A DNA stretch of 64,000 nt from Crotalaria pallida (taxonomy: Eukaryota > Streptophyta > Magnoliopsida > Fabales > Fabaceae), in the NCBI GenBank assembly GCA_037953625.1, contig CM075652.1, forward strand, positions 11,676,501 through 11,740,500. The letters are read 5' to 3'. Below are positions 55,437 to 64,000 of this stretch, piece by piece. Within the stretch, counting starts at the first letter, position 1. The number at the start of each line of letters is the position of its first letter. The position numbers and the translations under genes are program-made. The notes under the pieces were generated by a model, which was not told where the DNA came from, searched no databases, and saw only the letters and a list, made by a program, of their open reading frames with translations.

Positions 55437-56433
55437 TGTAAATTCAATGCTCCTAACAACTATTTTGATATGGTTTTGATGATGACAAAGTAATTCACAA
55501 TCAAGCTTTGAAGACAATGGAACAACAACAAGAAATCAAGAAATTCAAGTGTTCACTCATTCTCAATTTGGTTGTAATTGTAATTTATTATTTATGTTGA
55601 GAGTGGGTAGAATTAGTTAATCTCTTCTAAAGGGTAAAATAATTTATATGGTCATTAGGTTGAGATTAACTTGGATTAATAATTGAGAAGAAAAACAAAA
55701 AGGGAAAAATCAATTTTTACCAACTCTGATCAAAACACTCGAGTGTTTTGAGAAAGACTCGAGTATTCCACTCGAGTATTCTGAAAAGACTCGAGTGTTG
55801 GTGCCAGATCAGCAAATATAACTGTTGGTTTTGTACGTGCAACGAATCTTTTCTAGCCTGGCCAAAAGACTCGAGTCTTTCGGCACAGTCAACAAAAATA
55901 AAGTCGTTGGAAGGGCTCAAAATCACACTAAGTGCATATGAGGCTCCTCTAATCTTCTCATCCTATAAGTTGCACACTGTTGGCATGTACAAGATACAAC
56001 AAGCATACTCTAATCTTCCTCTCAAGTGTTAATCTCTCAAAACTCAACTTTGCTCCCATATTGTCATTTTCCTCTTAGGTTGAGTTTAGGTCTCAATTTT
56101 CATTGAGTTGTGCTTAATTGTGCGAATTCACTGTGAAATTCGTAATGCACATACAAACTATCTTGTTGCTTTAAGTCTTGGATTGTTCCCAAGCAAACCC
56201 TAGGTGAGACTTAGGGTATTGGAGTCTTGAGAGTTCTCAAGCACAAAGACTAAGAAGTTCTTAGCCCGGTGGAGCTTCTTGAAAGGTGTTCAAGGAAGCT
56301 TTGGAAGAGTTCTTCATCACCGGAATCAAATTGGGGTAGAATTCAAGAGTTTGGTACACTCTTGAAGGGTTAGGTTGAGTGAGGCTATCTCAATTAATCC
56401 TTTTAATTTCTCACAATTTGATTTATAGAAAAT

Positions 56434-56486
56434 CTCCTAAAGTGGTTAGGAGGACTGGACGTAACTCTTTGATTAAGAGTGAACCA
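56434..56486 (+). promoter_or_regulatory. hairpin-motif-hairpin module of Sirevirus LTR
   Basis: Hairpin A CTCCTAA-AGTGG-TTAGGAG, motif GGACTGGACGTAA (GTAG in the 5' LTR), hairpin B CTCTT-TGATT-AAGAG, then TGAACCAGTATAAA. Same layout as the other two Sirevirus LTRs. Confidence 0.6.
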
Positions 56487-56725
56487 GTATAAAATTGTTT
56501 GTGTGTTGATTTATTGCTTTCATTCTTATTCCTGCACAAAAAACATAAAGCTTTTCAAGAAAAGGGGTTTATCTAATTGGGTAGTAATTCCATAACAATC
56601 AAGAGTTGTTAAGTTGTTATATTTGTTTACTATTCTATTAGATAAGTCTCTGATCTGTGTTGGATTAATTAGAAGTGAGTTGCTAATTTTTAAGAACTGG
56701 TTTTAGTGAACCTCTGTGCGAAAGA

Positions 56726-56837
56726 CTCGAGTATTTCTCTGAGTACTCGAGTAGTTCGTGCTCAAAGACTCGAGTATATCATAAAAGACTCGAGTGGTTC
56801 ATCCTGAAACACTCGAGTGCTTCCTGAAAGACTTGAG
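56726..56837. promoter_or_regulatory. CTCGAG array with 20/23-bp alternation
   Basis: Six sites (the last is CTTGAG) in three pairs of exactly 20 bp, pairs 43 bp apart. The most regular of the palindrome arrays in the window. Confidence 0.75.
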
Positions 56838-56972
56838 TATTTCGAGCTGTTTTCATAAAAATCAGCTTCAGTTCAATTCTTTTAATATCATTCGAAATAT
56901 TTGGTATTGCTGCTTCATATTACTATTCACCCCCCTCTAGTAATTGCTAAGCCCGCTTGTTGGTTTCCAACA

Positions 56973-57550
56973 ATCTTTTTAGATGAAAAATTATTTTTGG
57001 TTTGTTTACACTTTTTACAAGAAGTGCAAACACCTTCTATATCAAATTTCAACTTTGGTAGGCCGACCACTAAGTCTTTAGATTGAAGTTTCTTTAACTG
57101 TTTTACGTTTATGTGAGCAGTCCAACGATGCCATAATCAAGTATCATTTTCTCGGCAGGTAGAAACCAGAGAAGAAATTTCATTTAAATCTACCAAATAA
57201 GTATTGTTTGATCTTTTTCCCACAAATTTGATCGAATTGTCTTTGTCACTTTTAATAAAGCAATGAGTGGAGGTAGAAACGACATGATTACCAATATCAC
57301 AAAGTTGGCTAATGCTCAAGAGATTGTGTTCCAATCCTTGAACGTATAAAATATTTTCGATAATCATGTCAGAAGAATTTCCGATTTTACCTTCACCCAA
57401 GATTTTACCTTGATTATTGTCGTTGTAAGTGACATAGCCTTTTTCTTTTGGAGTAAGCTCGGTAAAGTGCTGCTTATCTCCAGTCATGTGCTTCGAACAT
57501 CCACTATCTAGATACAACCGATTTTCCTTTGTTCGAAAGCACACCTGCAT
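56973..57550 (-). pseudogene. pol: Sirevirus protease / GAG-pre-integrase
   Basis: The frame starts in the same phase as gag, three codons after its stop. Protease block L-D-S-G-C, H-M-T-G-D, then the flap-like region. A TGA (near 57137) replaces the conserved tryptophan before L-W-H-R. The GAG-pre-integrase part reads on to K-K-C-K-Q-T-K, where the plus-strand Sirevirus is inserted. The rest of pol lies at 41133-43656. Confidence 0.85.
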
Positions 57551-57556
57551 AACATA

Positions 57557-59356
57557 TTACTTGTTCATCTTGGGTACCCAAACAGTTTTGGGTCCCGGTC
57601 GGTTAGTATAGGGATCTTCTCCCTTGACAATCCAAACAAATGAGCCGTCGGCCACACCATATCGCTTGATTTTACATTCATTCGGCGTATGTCCGAGCAT
57701 GCCACAGTAAGAACAGGTCAGCTTTTTAGAATGATTTTTATTTGAAAATGAGCCGACTTTCCGAAATGTTTTCTTTTTGGCATGTGTGTAACCGAGGCCT
57801 GTTTTGTTCGAATTGCTTCTCTGTTCAACAAGTAATCGATTTATCATTCTATCACTTTTTGAAAATGTTGCATTAGTAGTTTTCAAATTTTGAATTTCTT
57901 TTTCATATTTAATGCAACTTTCACACTTTTGATTTTTCAGAGAAGTGATAGTATGTTCTAAAGAATCATTGCTACTTTTTAAATTTTCAATCATTTTTCC
58001 AATTCGAGAACTTGCTCTTTATGATTTAAAATATTTATTTTTAACTTAGCATAGCTCTTATCAAGTTTCTCGAACTCGGATTGCATTTCAGTGTAATCAT
58101 GCAGTATATAATTCCTCATAATCATCGAGTTCAGACTCAGCATCAGATTTAGTATCCGAGAGTACCTCGTTCTCATGCACAGTTGAGCCGAACATCGAGA
58201 TTGAAGAGCCATGATGTCTTCCCATTAAGCACAAATTTTCACATCCTTTCTCAGTGGAGCTGAGGTCCGAGCATGATGAGGCTTCATCGAAATATTTACC
58301 CATCAAGCACAGGTTTACCTTCTCTTCATCGTCTGACGAACTAGATTCTGAGTTGTCACTCACTTCGGGTGCATCCCAGACGATGTAAGCTCTCTTCGGT
58401 TTAGGGTCCTTGCCTTTCTTCTTCTCGGCACTGCTTCTCTTCTGCAACTTGGGACAATACGGTTTGATATGTCCCGGTTCACCGCATTCATGGCACCTGA
58501 TTTTGTCTTTTGACCTTGTGCCTTGGTTTTTAAAATTTCTTCTATTTTTGAAGAATTTTCCGAACTTTTTGACCACAAGTCCGAGGGTTTCATCATCCAT
58601 GTCTGAACTAGAGTCGCTGTCCAAGGAGACTTTGGTCGACTTAGTTGAGGCCTTGAGTGAGATCCCTTTCTTCTTCTTATTGGATTCTTCATGCATGGTC
58701 AAATGTCCGAGCTCTATCTCATGCTCCTGCAGTTTGCCGAATAGTGTTGCTATGTCCATGGTATCTAGATCTTTTGATTCCATGATGGCAATGACCTTCG
58801 GCTGCCATTCCCTGCTAAGACATCTCAACACTTTGTTAATAACCTCGGCATTTTGAAAAGTTTTGCAGAGAGCAATAAGATGGTTTATAATATGAGTAAA
58901 TCGTTTTTGCATGTCATTTATAGATTCGCTCGGCAGCATACAAAATAACTCATATTCATGCATTAAAGTATTTAATCTTGCTCGTCTAACCTCATTTGTC
59001 CCTTCGTGAGAAAGCTGTAAAATACCCCACATTTGCTTAGCATTTTTACAGTGTGATACTCGGAAAAATTCATCGTAGGACAAGGCCGAGGTGATGTTGT
59101 TTTTGGATTTTAAATCATAAGATACTTTCTCTTTATCATCATCATCCCAGCTTGCCTTCGGGATTTCTACAACATCCTCACTGATTCTCCTTCTCGGAAT
59201 AAAGGGGCCATTTTCAATTGCATCCCAAATATCAATATCTATAGATTCAATAAAAATTTTCATCCGAGCTTTCCAATAAGCATATCCATCACCGTTAAAC
59301 AGTGGTGGACGGTTTATTGAAGAGCCTTCACCTCCGAATGGATTGTTAAAGCCCAT
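57557..59356 (-). pseudogene. gag: Sirevirus Gag, one or two frameshifts
   Basis: ATG at 59356 (M-G-F-N-N-P-F-G-G-E-G). Open for 419 residues with the capsid-like region at about 60-220 and the knuckle C-H-E-C-G-E-P-G-H-I-K-P-Y-C near 293-306, followed by an acidic stretch. Frames shift near 58100 and again near 57995 through the coiled-coil part. The last frame holds the second knuckle C-S-Y-C-G-M-L-G-H-T-P-N-E-C and ends W-V-P-K-M-N-K. Homologous throughout to the gags at 3123 and 45145. Confidence 0.88.
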
Positions 59357-59407
59357 GGTTTCCTAGGATCTTTTCGAAAAAGCTTTTACGCTCGATCTTT
59401 CGATCGA

Positions 59408-59419
59408 GCTCTAATACCA
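59408..59419 (-). promoter_or_regulatory. primer-binding site, one base changed
   Basis: On the minus strand TGGTATTAGAGC, two bases after the LTR end. One C-to-T change from the tRNA-iMet complement. Confidence 0.8.
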
Positions 59420-59421
59420 AT

Positions 59422-61163
59422 TGTTGGAAACCAACAATCGGCCTGACAATCTACTAGAAGGGGGTGAAGATTAGTTGGAAGCGATAATACCAATTTTTCG
59501 GATAAGATTGAAGTCGGTCGGATAATGCTTGTTGTTTAAATAAAAAGGCTAACTTTGGGCCGAGCAGATTCTGATAATCGGTTATCTAAGCCGACTACTG
59601 ATTATCTGAGCTGCATCACACAAAGATCAGATTTGCAGCAGAAAAGAGCTAGCAATATCCGAGCAAAATAAAGTTTAGCAAAGCCGATTAAATGCTCGGA
59701 ATAAAAACTGAAAGCAGTAAAGAAAGAGAGACAGCCGATTTTTATACTGGTTCACTCACAACCACGGTGAGCTACGTCCAGTCCCTCCTAAAACCTTTAG
59801 GGAGCCTTTAATAAAAATCAATCCAATCGGTTACAAACAGATTTACAAGAGAACCTCTCTACACCTAACCCCGACTTGAACTGATGGCCGAAGAACCTCT
59901 CCAGCACTTCACAAATCTTGAAACCTTCAAGATGCCTTGAAACCTTCAAGGACTTTCACCAAAGAACCTCTTTGGATTTCTGCTCAGGAACCTCCCAAGA
60001 CTTCAAATCACCTAAGAACCTCTTAGGCGAGCTTGGAAACCTTCCAAACTTTCACCGCATGAGAACCTCTCAAGACTTGAAAACATATTGAATGAATAGT
60101 GATGGCTCCAACCTGAAACTCAAATGTGTATGATTCAGAAAGTTTGATGAACGGATGAGCATACGGTTGTATGTTTGAGAAAGGATTTTTCAGAGAACGA
60201 TTTGAAGCTTGGATTCAAAATATAACAGTTTCTCTCTATCTCTATCGTTCTCTTTTCTGCGTTTTTCTTCTTTGTGTTTCTCAGAGAATACGTATAAAAA
60301 TTCTGCTCTTGTTGTTCTATCTTTTGGAGAAGAAAAACCACGTCTTCTATACTGATACCCAGCACACAGGAGGTACGAAAAAGAGGAAAAATATCTTGTG
60401 ACATGTCTTGTCCTTTCCAACGGATATTCCAATTTTCTGCAACGTTCAGAGACACATATGTCCTTTTCCATAGGATAATTCCAGACGTTTCCACTTCTCA
60501 ACAACGTTCCAATCTGTCCTTCTTCACTGCTGATTTAAAATTCCAAATTGAAATTCAAAGTTGGTGATAGATAGGCTCTTTGAGATAAAGACAAAATTGC
60601 CAGCTACGCACCATACTGTAAAACCAGTACAGAAACGAAGAGGTGCTAGCGGCGCCAGATTGCTGATTTGTTGAAGAAGATGAATAGTGTTGCCGAGCTT
60701 GACGATTGTTTGAGCTTGGCATCTGTTTGAGCTTGAGGACATGAGTGGCGGATCTGAGCTGATCTTTTGGCCGACTGGTTTGCTCTGAGCGATAGCTCGG
60801 ATTGATCACTTCCGAACACGCCTGAGCTTAAGCTGATTTACTCCGACCTCATCAACACACCAATCTGATCTTTAGCCTTCCGAGCAAGGTGCCGAGACAA
60901 AAGTGAAAACCGAGCTCATCTCGGAATTTTGACTCTTTTGATCGGATTCCTTTGTCTCCATCGATGGCCGAGATCAGAGATCAACATACACAACTGATTT
61001 GATTGACTTGGCCGAGATCTGAGATACTTCATAACATACCTAGCTGATTTGTCAATAGCATCATTGAGTTGACTTATTCGGCTTCATCAACATCCAAGAA
61101 CCGAGCATCATCAGACCAACGAACTTATTCATTTGTCTTCATCAAAACCTCTTTGATTCAACA
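59422..61163 (-). repeat. 5' LTR of minus-strand Sirevirus
   Basis: 1742 bp. It carries the same hairpin array (59849-60074) as its partner. One unit shows a G-C closing pair (GAG/CTC near 60062-60071) where the partner has a G-T wobble. Minus-strand frames in both LTRs (for example 60135-60494) are similar because the LTRs are copies and not because they encode a protein. Confidence 0.88.
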
Positions 61164-61320
61164 AATTTTGCCCAGTACGCTAAACAATAATTTTGCCCAG
61201 TACGCTGACCCCTCAGCTTACGTTTAAAATTAACACATACGCTTAGGAGTCAGCTTACGTTTAAAATTAACACATACGTTTAGGGGTCAGCTTACAAAAT
61301 TTAAAAACAATAATTTTAGG
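61164..61320 (+). repeat. ~80-bp minisatellite, right part
   Basis: It continues the array at 38495-38813 after the Sirevirus insertion, with two to three units using the same TTTTGCCCAGTACGCT and CATACGCTTAGG words. Confidence 0.8.
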
Positions 61321-61425
61321 AATTTCAGTTTTTTAAAGGGTATTTTTGGTTTTTCATGTGTGTAGGGGTGTCAAGAAACTAAAACTTTAAAAAAATAAGG
61401 TAATGATCAAATACACAATTTAGCC

Positions 61426-62152
61426 AAATTATAATTAGAGTGGGCTTTTGCCACCCCACTCTAGACTTTGGACACCCCATAAATTATCTTACTTCCAAAA
61501 TTATCCTTCTCTTGTATAATTAAGCCTTAAAATCAGTGTTATTAAACCCGGATCGAACCGGATGGTCGGACCGTCAACAGGTGCCAATGCCGGTTTTTTA
61601 TGCTGTCTAAACCGCTTCTAAATTGAAATCATAAAAAACCGTTGGTCAAGGCTTTCAAACCAGGTTGAACCGGGTTAAACCGGGACAACCGTACGGTTCA
61701 ACCAACACTAATTTTTTTTGTTTTTTTTGTTTTTTAAAAAACCTAATAAAACATTAAAACCTAAAACTTCAAAAGGTGAAACCGAAGTCAGATCGCAGAA
61801 CGGCAGAAGAACGAAGTCACGAACTCAACGAAGAAGAAAAGAAAACTAGAAAAGAAAGAGAAGAGAAGTGGAGAACAACGCCTCAACGCTCGCTCGCATC
61901 ACCTCACCGCAAGACTACCGCAGCCGCGCCTCAACGTTTCCAGCATCAGATGAGTAAGACTTTTAAGTTACTGGGTTTGCTTCAATGGGTTGATGCATGT
62001 TCCTATTAATAACTGACTTAGCATCCATATCTTTCATGCATGCTAATATTTCTATTCTGCACCTTCTCAGTTCTCACTATATTTCTATTCGTAGTGGAGA
62101 ACTAAGAAGCTCCGGAATTCTTCATAAGATCGAAAAGAAAAAGGCATTAACG
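61426..62152 (+). other. upstream region of release-factor gene
   Basis: It contains a CCGG-rich stretch resembling hAT subterminal DNA (61534-61711) and a purine-rich, then GC-rich stretch at 61760-61950 that may be 5' leader. The frame containing the start codon is open upstream to an ATG at 61997. I prefer the start at 62153 because the residues that follow form a typical transit peptide. Confidence 0.4.
61534..61711. mobile_element. possible hAT-type fragment
   Basis: Starts CAGTGTTATTAAACCCGG and ends with inverted TAGTGTTGGTTGAACCG. Rich in AACCGG/CCGGTT words like the MITE at 24142-24759. No TSD recognised, so boundaries and class are uncertain. Confidence 0.35.
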
Positions 62153-64000
62153 ATGAGAATGCATGGAAGGTTTATCTGGCGTTATCTTTGGCAGTCACGG
62201 AAGCTATTAGAATCAACGTTTGAATTCTCATACCCAACTTCACGGCACCCAACTCCGTTTTCGCTCCGTTATTACTCTGCCGGTACCTTCCGCCCCTTCT
62301 TTCTTTACTCCCTTTCACTTCATCTTTAGATTAATATTAGGATTTTGAGTAACGATTGTGTAGTTTGGATAATGAAAGTGGTAGTTTAGTATAAGATTTT
62401 TATGTAAAACAAAGTTCATTATGCTCACTAATGTTCTGTTTTGAGTGAAGTACCACTTTGGTCCCGTGTTTTTTAGATGGGACATTTTAGTCCCTCAAAA
62501 TGTGGAAATTCACTTTTAGTCCCTGAAATTTTTTTGTATGGGATTTAAACTAAACTAAAAAAACATGAGTGATCAAAGTGGTATTTCATTCTTTTGCTTT
62601 TAACAGAAGTGCAGCCCCAACTATCAACGGAGCTTTTAAAAATAATGGAGCAAAGGCTTCGCGGTATTGAGCATAGGACTGCTTCGCTTAACAATGTTAT
62701 AAATCGTGTAATGCAATGCCTTTTCACTTTTAAATCATTTTTTGCAAGTTTGAATTTAGATGGAGTGCTCAAATTAGTACCTGAGAAAAAAATGAATACA
62801 CCCCTGATTTGGTTCCTGATGAATGAAAAATCATGATGAAAACCAACTTAGCGTGTGTTTGGGTATGTTTGCTAAAAATCTATTTAAGATAATTTGTTTC
62901 GTTTGAATTGCCTAAAAAAATTGCTTGCTTTGTGAGTTGTGACCTGGAGGTTATGGGTTCAAATCCTGGAAACAATTTATCCGTTTACGAGAGTATAGCT
63001 GCATACATCTGCCATCCCCAGACCCCATTAGGCGAGAGCATTTTGCCCTTGGCTACCCTATATCCAAAAATTAAATGATTAGGCTTTTAATCAATTATTG
63101 AGATAGTCTAATTTTTTAAAGTTATCCCAAACACACTTTGTCCTGAAGAATTTCAAATACCAGTCAAAATTAGCCCTTTTTTGGGACAAATTTTAGGAAC
63201 ACACTAATCTATGCCAGGGACTATTTTGACTGTCACTTGGGATTCTTAAGGATCAAGTTCAGATCTTTTATTTCTTAGAGACTAACTTGGGGGACTCTTT
63301 TTTTTTGTTGGATGATTTGGGTATTTACTGTTAATTTTATACTTCAATGATAATTGAGTTCACTACTTACTTTTTTATTTCTAATATTGATTGAAGACAG
63401 CCAGAAATATCACCATCAGAGTATGCAAGAGCTAATAAGGAGCTCCGGAAGCTCAGTGGTTCTCTTGACCTTATTTGTGAATTGAGGGCCAAACAGAAGG
63501 TAATCTCGGTTGATGCAACTTGCCTGAATTCCAAGTAGTGTTGTATTCTCGGATCATGGCATTGCAACAATCACAAATATATGGGGAACAACAAAGTAAT
63601 GCTAAACTGTGTCTTTGTCTAAATGTGTATGATCTCTTGCAAGTGATTTGGTAACTCAGGTTTATGTTTCTTTCTTAATAAGACAACTATTACTGCAGAT
63701 TATCTTTCCTGTATCTTTTTTAGACAAGTAAAAGATTGAGAAAGGTGAAGATAAATGATTGTTCTATTTTTAGTAGCAAAAATCATGAAGTTGGTTTTCT
63801 TGTATATTATCTGATAATACTTTTTTATTATCTGCAGGAAATTAATGGCTTGAAGTCACTAATGGCTGAATGTACTGAAGATAAAGACATGCTTAATATG
63901 GCAACAGAGGAAATTGGCCAGGCCATAGAGGAAGAAAGAAGACTGCAAAATTTGCTGTTAAAATCATTACTTCCTAAGGATGATGCTGATGAAAGGGATT
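62153..64000 (+). CDS. mitochondrial peptide chain release factor 1, 5' exons
   Basis: Coding exons by splice sites and frame: 62153-62282, 62607-62707, 63401-63499, 63838-64000 and on beyond the window. Donors GTACCT, GTAATG and GTAATC; acceptors TTTAACAG, GAAGACAG and ATCTGCAG. Phases agree across all joins. The first exon is rich in Arg/Ser/Tyr and ends near R-Y-Y-S-A, a mitochondrial transit peptide. Exon 2 starts the RF1 N-terminal helix (I-M-E-Q-R-L), and exons 3-4 continue it (E-Y-A-R-A-N-K-E-L-R-K-L, then K-S-L-L-P-K-D-D-A-D-E-R-D). The next block in the family would be the G-G-Q-containing domain, outside the window. It would end translation at UAA/UAG in mitochondria. The chloroplast paralogue is less likely on sequence style. 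Confidence 0.82.
62443..62592. mobile_element. small MITE in intron 1
   Basis: Left GTGAAGTACCACTTTGGTCC and inverted right AATGAAATACCACTTTGATC, about 150 bp, with TTTTAGTCCCT words inside. It ends just before the exon 2 acceptor. Confidence 0.6.
62925..63062 (+). mobile_element. Au-like SINE in intron 2
   Basis: A box-B-like GGTTCAAATCC at 62956-62966 is followed by the Au SINE 3' words CTGCATACATCTGCC, CCCCAGACCCC and GAGCATTTTGCCCTTGG. Diverged, with no clean TSD. Confidence 0.6.

Larger units (their letters stand above)
43657..56972 (+). mobile_element. Sirevirus-type Ty1/copia element with third ORF, plus strand
   Basis: 5' LTR 43657-45144 (3' end deleted), truncated gag, protease, integrase, RT, RNase H, a non-coding palindrome array, an extra ORF (53642-54765), repeated PPTs, and 3' LTR 55437-56972. 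TSD ATCGT/ATCTT (43652-43656, 56973-56977) has one mismatch; the host frame agrees with ATCTT as original. About 10 kb after removing the gypsy LTR at 46882-50185. A deletion removed the 5' LTR end, the PBS and the first third of gag. Confidence 0.88.
55437..56972 (+). repeat. 3' LTR of plus-strand Sirevirus
   Basis: 1536 bp, TGTAAATTC to TTTCCAACA. Two CTCGAG arrays: about 55738-55795 and 56726-56837. In the second, starts are 56726, 56746, 56769, 56789, 56812 and a decayed 56832, with spacing 20, 23, 20, 23, 20. Several small hairpins lie at 56224-56370, for example TCAAGAGT/ACTCTTGA and CTTGAA-AGGTG-TTCAAG. Confidence 0.88.
38814..61163 (-). mobile_element. Sirevirus-type Ty1/copia element, minus strand
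   Basis: LTRs 59422-61163 (5') and 38814-40607 (3'), both TGTTGG...TTCAACA. PBS at 59408, gag 59356-57557, protease 57550, integrase to RNase H down to 41133, repeated PPTs to 40608. Perfect TSD AATTT (38809-38813, 61164-61168). The element is about 9.0 kb without the other Sirevirus sitting in its GAG-pre-integrase/integrase boundary. It has stops and frameshifts in gag, protease, integrase and before RT, so it is dead. It lacks the extra 3' ORF found in its plus-strand guest. Confidence 0.9.
38416..61386. mobile_element. minisatellite-bearing DNA element, second shell
   Basis: Inverted ends AGTTTTTTGACACCCCT and, from the right, AGTTTCTTGACACCCCT. An 11-bp flanking duplication TTAAAAAAATA lies at 38405-38415 and 61387-61397. 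It carries an array of ~80-bp repeats, later split by a Sirevirus. Class not certain; TSD length suggests Mutator-like. Confidence 0.65.
38101..61425. mobile_element. MULE-type MITE family C, outermost shell of nest
   Basis: Ends GGCTAAATTACGTATTTGG and, inverted, GGCTAAATTGTGTATTTGA, with perfect 9-bp TSD AAATTATAA (38092-38100, 61426-61434). The true element is about 350 bp (38101-38415 plus 61387-61425). Internal inverted words TTGGTCCCTTAC/GTAAGGGATCAA lie at 38136 and 38383. Everything between arrived by later insertions. Confidence 0.85.

Noticed and set aside
38814..61163. One giant 22-kb autonomous element
   Set aside because: TSDs and LTR pairs show two Sireviruses and a solo LTR nested in each other.
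62940..62975. tRNA gene around GGTTCAAATCC
   Set aside because: Only a B-box-like word; no acceptor or anticodon stem. Better explained by a SINE.

Overview
This window is plant nuclear DNA, almost certainly from a dicot and probably a legume. The basis is the intron-containing plant genes, the Sirevirus-type Ty1/copia elements close in style to soybean SIRE1, Tekay-type and Ogre/Tat-type Ty3/gypsy pieces, an Au-like SINE and many MITEs. The legume call is inference. Only two host genes are supported. One is an EID1-like F-box gene at 12799-13545, with a probable ~3 kb 5'-UTR intron upstream. The other is the 5' part of a nuclear gene for mitochondrial peptide chain release factor 1, with exons from 62153 running off the right edge. 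Nearly everything else is nested transposable elements, and most boundaries can be fixed from target-site duplications (TSDs).

Layout. 1-8977: the RNase H 3' end of a LINE is split by a Ty3/gypsy solo LTR (93-8573, TSD TCAGT). That LTR is itself split by a young gag-only Sirevirus-type element (1479-7309, TSD CATTT, 1570-bp LTRs with about five differences). 9061-15100: the F-box gene, with MITEs and a copia relic in its upstream intron and flanks. 15422-26350: a decayed Tekay-type Ty3/gypsy element with a large internal deletion and two LTRs that do not match each other. It hosts an Ogre/Tat-type solo LTR (20154-23540, TSD CTCTT), which carries a MULE-like element and a hairpin MITE; its 3' LTR holds a hAT MITE. 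26455-28710: AT-rich repeats and a second LINE relic. 28829-35549: a Tourist-like MITE holds a MULE MITE, which holds a 5.9-kb gypsy solo LTR. 35785-38099: more MITEs.

38101-61425 is a six-deep nest. A MULE MITE holds a minisatellite-bearing element, which holds a minus-strand Sirevirus (38814-61163), which holds a plus-strand Sirevirus (43657-56972), which holds a gypsy solo LTR (46882-50185) with its own ORF. Each level except the plus-strand Sirevirus has a perfect TSD; that one has 4 of 5 bases. 61426-64000 holds the promoter and first exons of the release-factor gene, with a MITE and an Au-like SINE in its introns.

Most interesting signals. (1) LTRs of at least five element families carry pairs of CG-centred palindromes whose centres lie 20-22 bp apart, mostly exactly 20. 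Each family uses its own core word: CTCGAG, two kinds of ATCGAT, ACCGGT and an imperfect TCGG/CCGA pair. (2) The gag-only element carries about ten copies of its own LTR/primer-binding-site junction word downstream of gag. (3) The minus-strand Sirevirus LTR carries a row of small hairpins with one invariant pentaloop and different, always self-complementary stems. (4) All three Sirevirus LTRs share a hairpin-motif-hairpin-motif module whose stems differ in sequence but keep pairing. Host genes and elements show no sign of working together beyond physical nesting.
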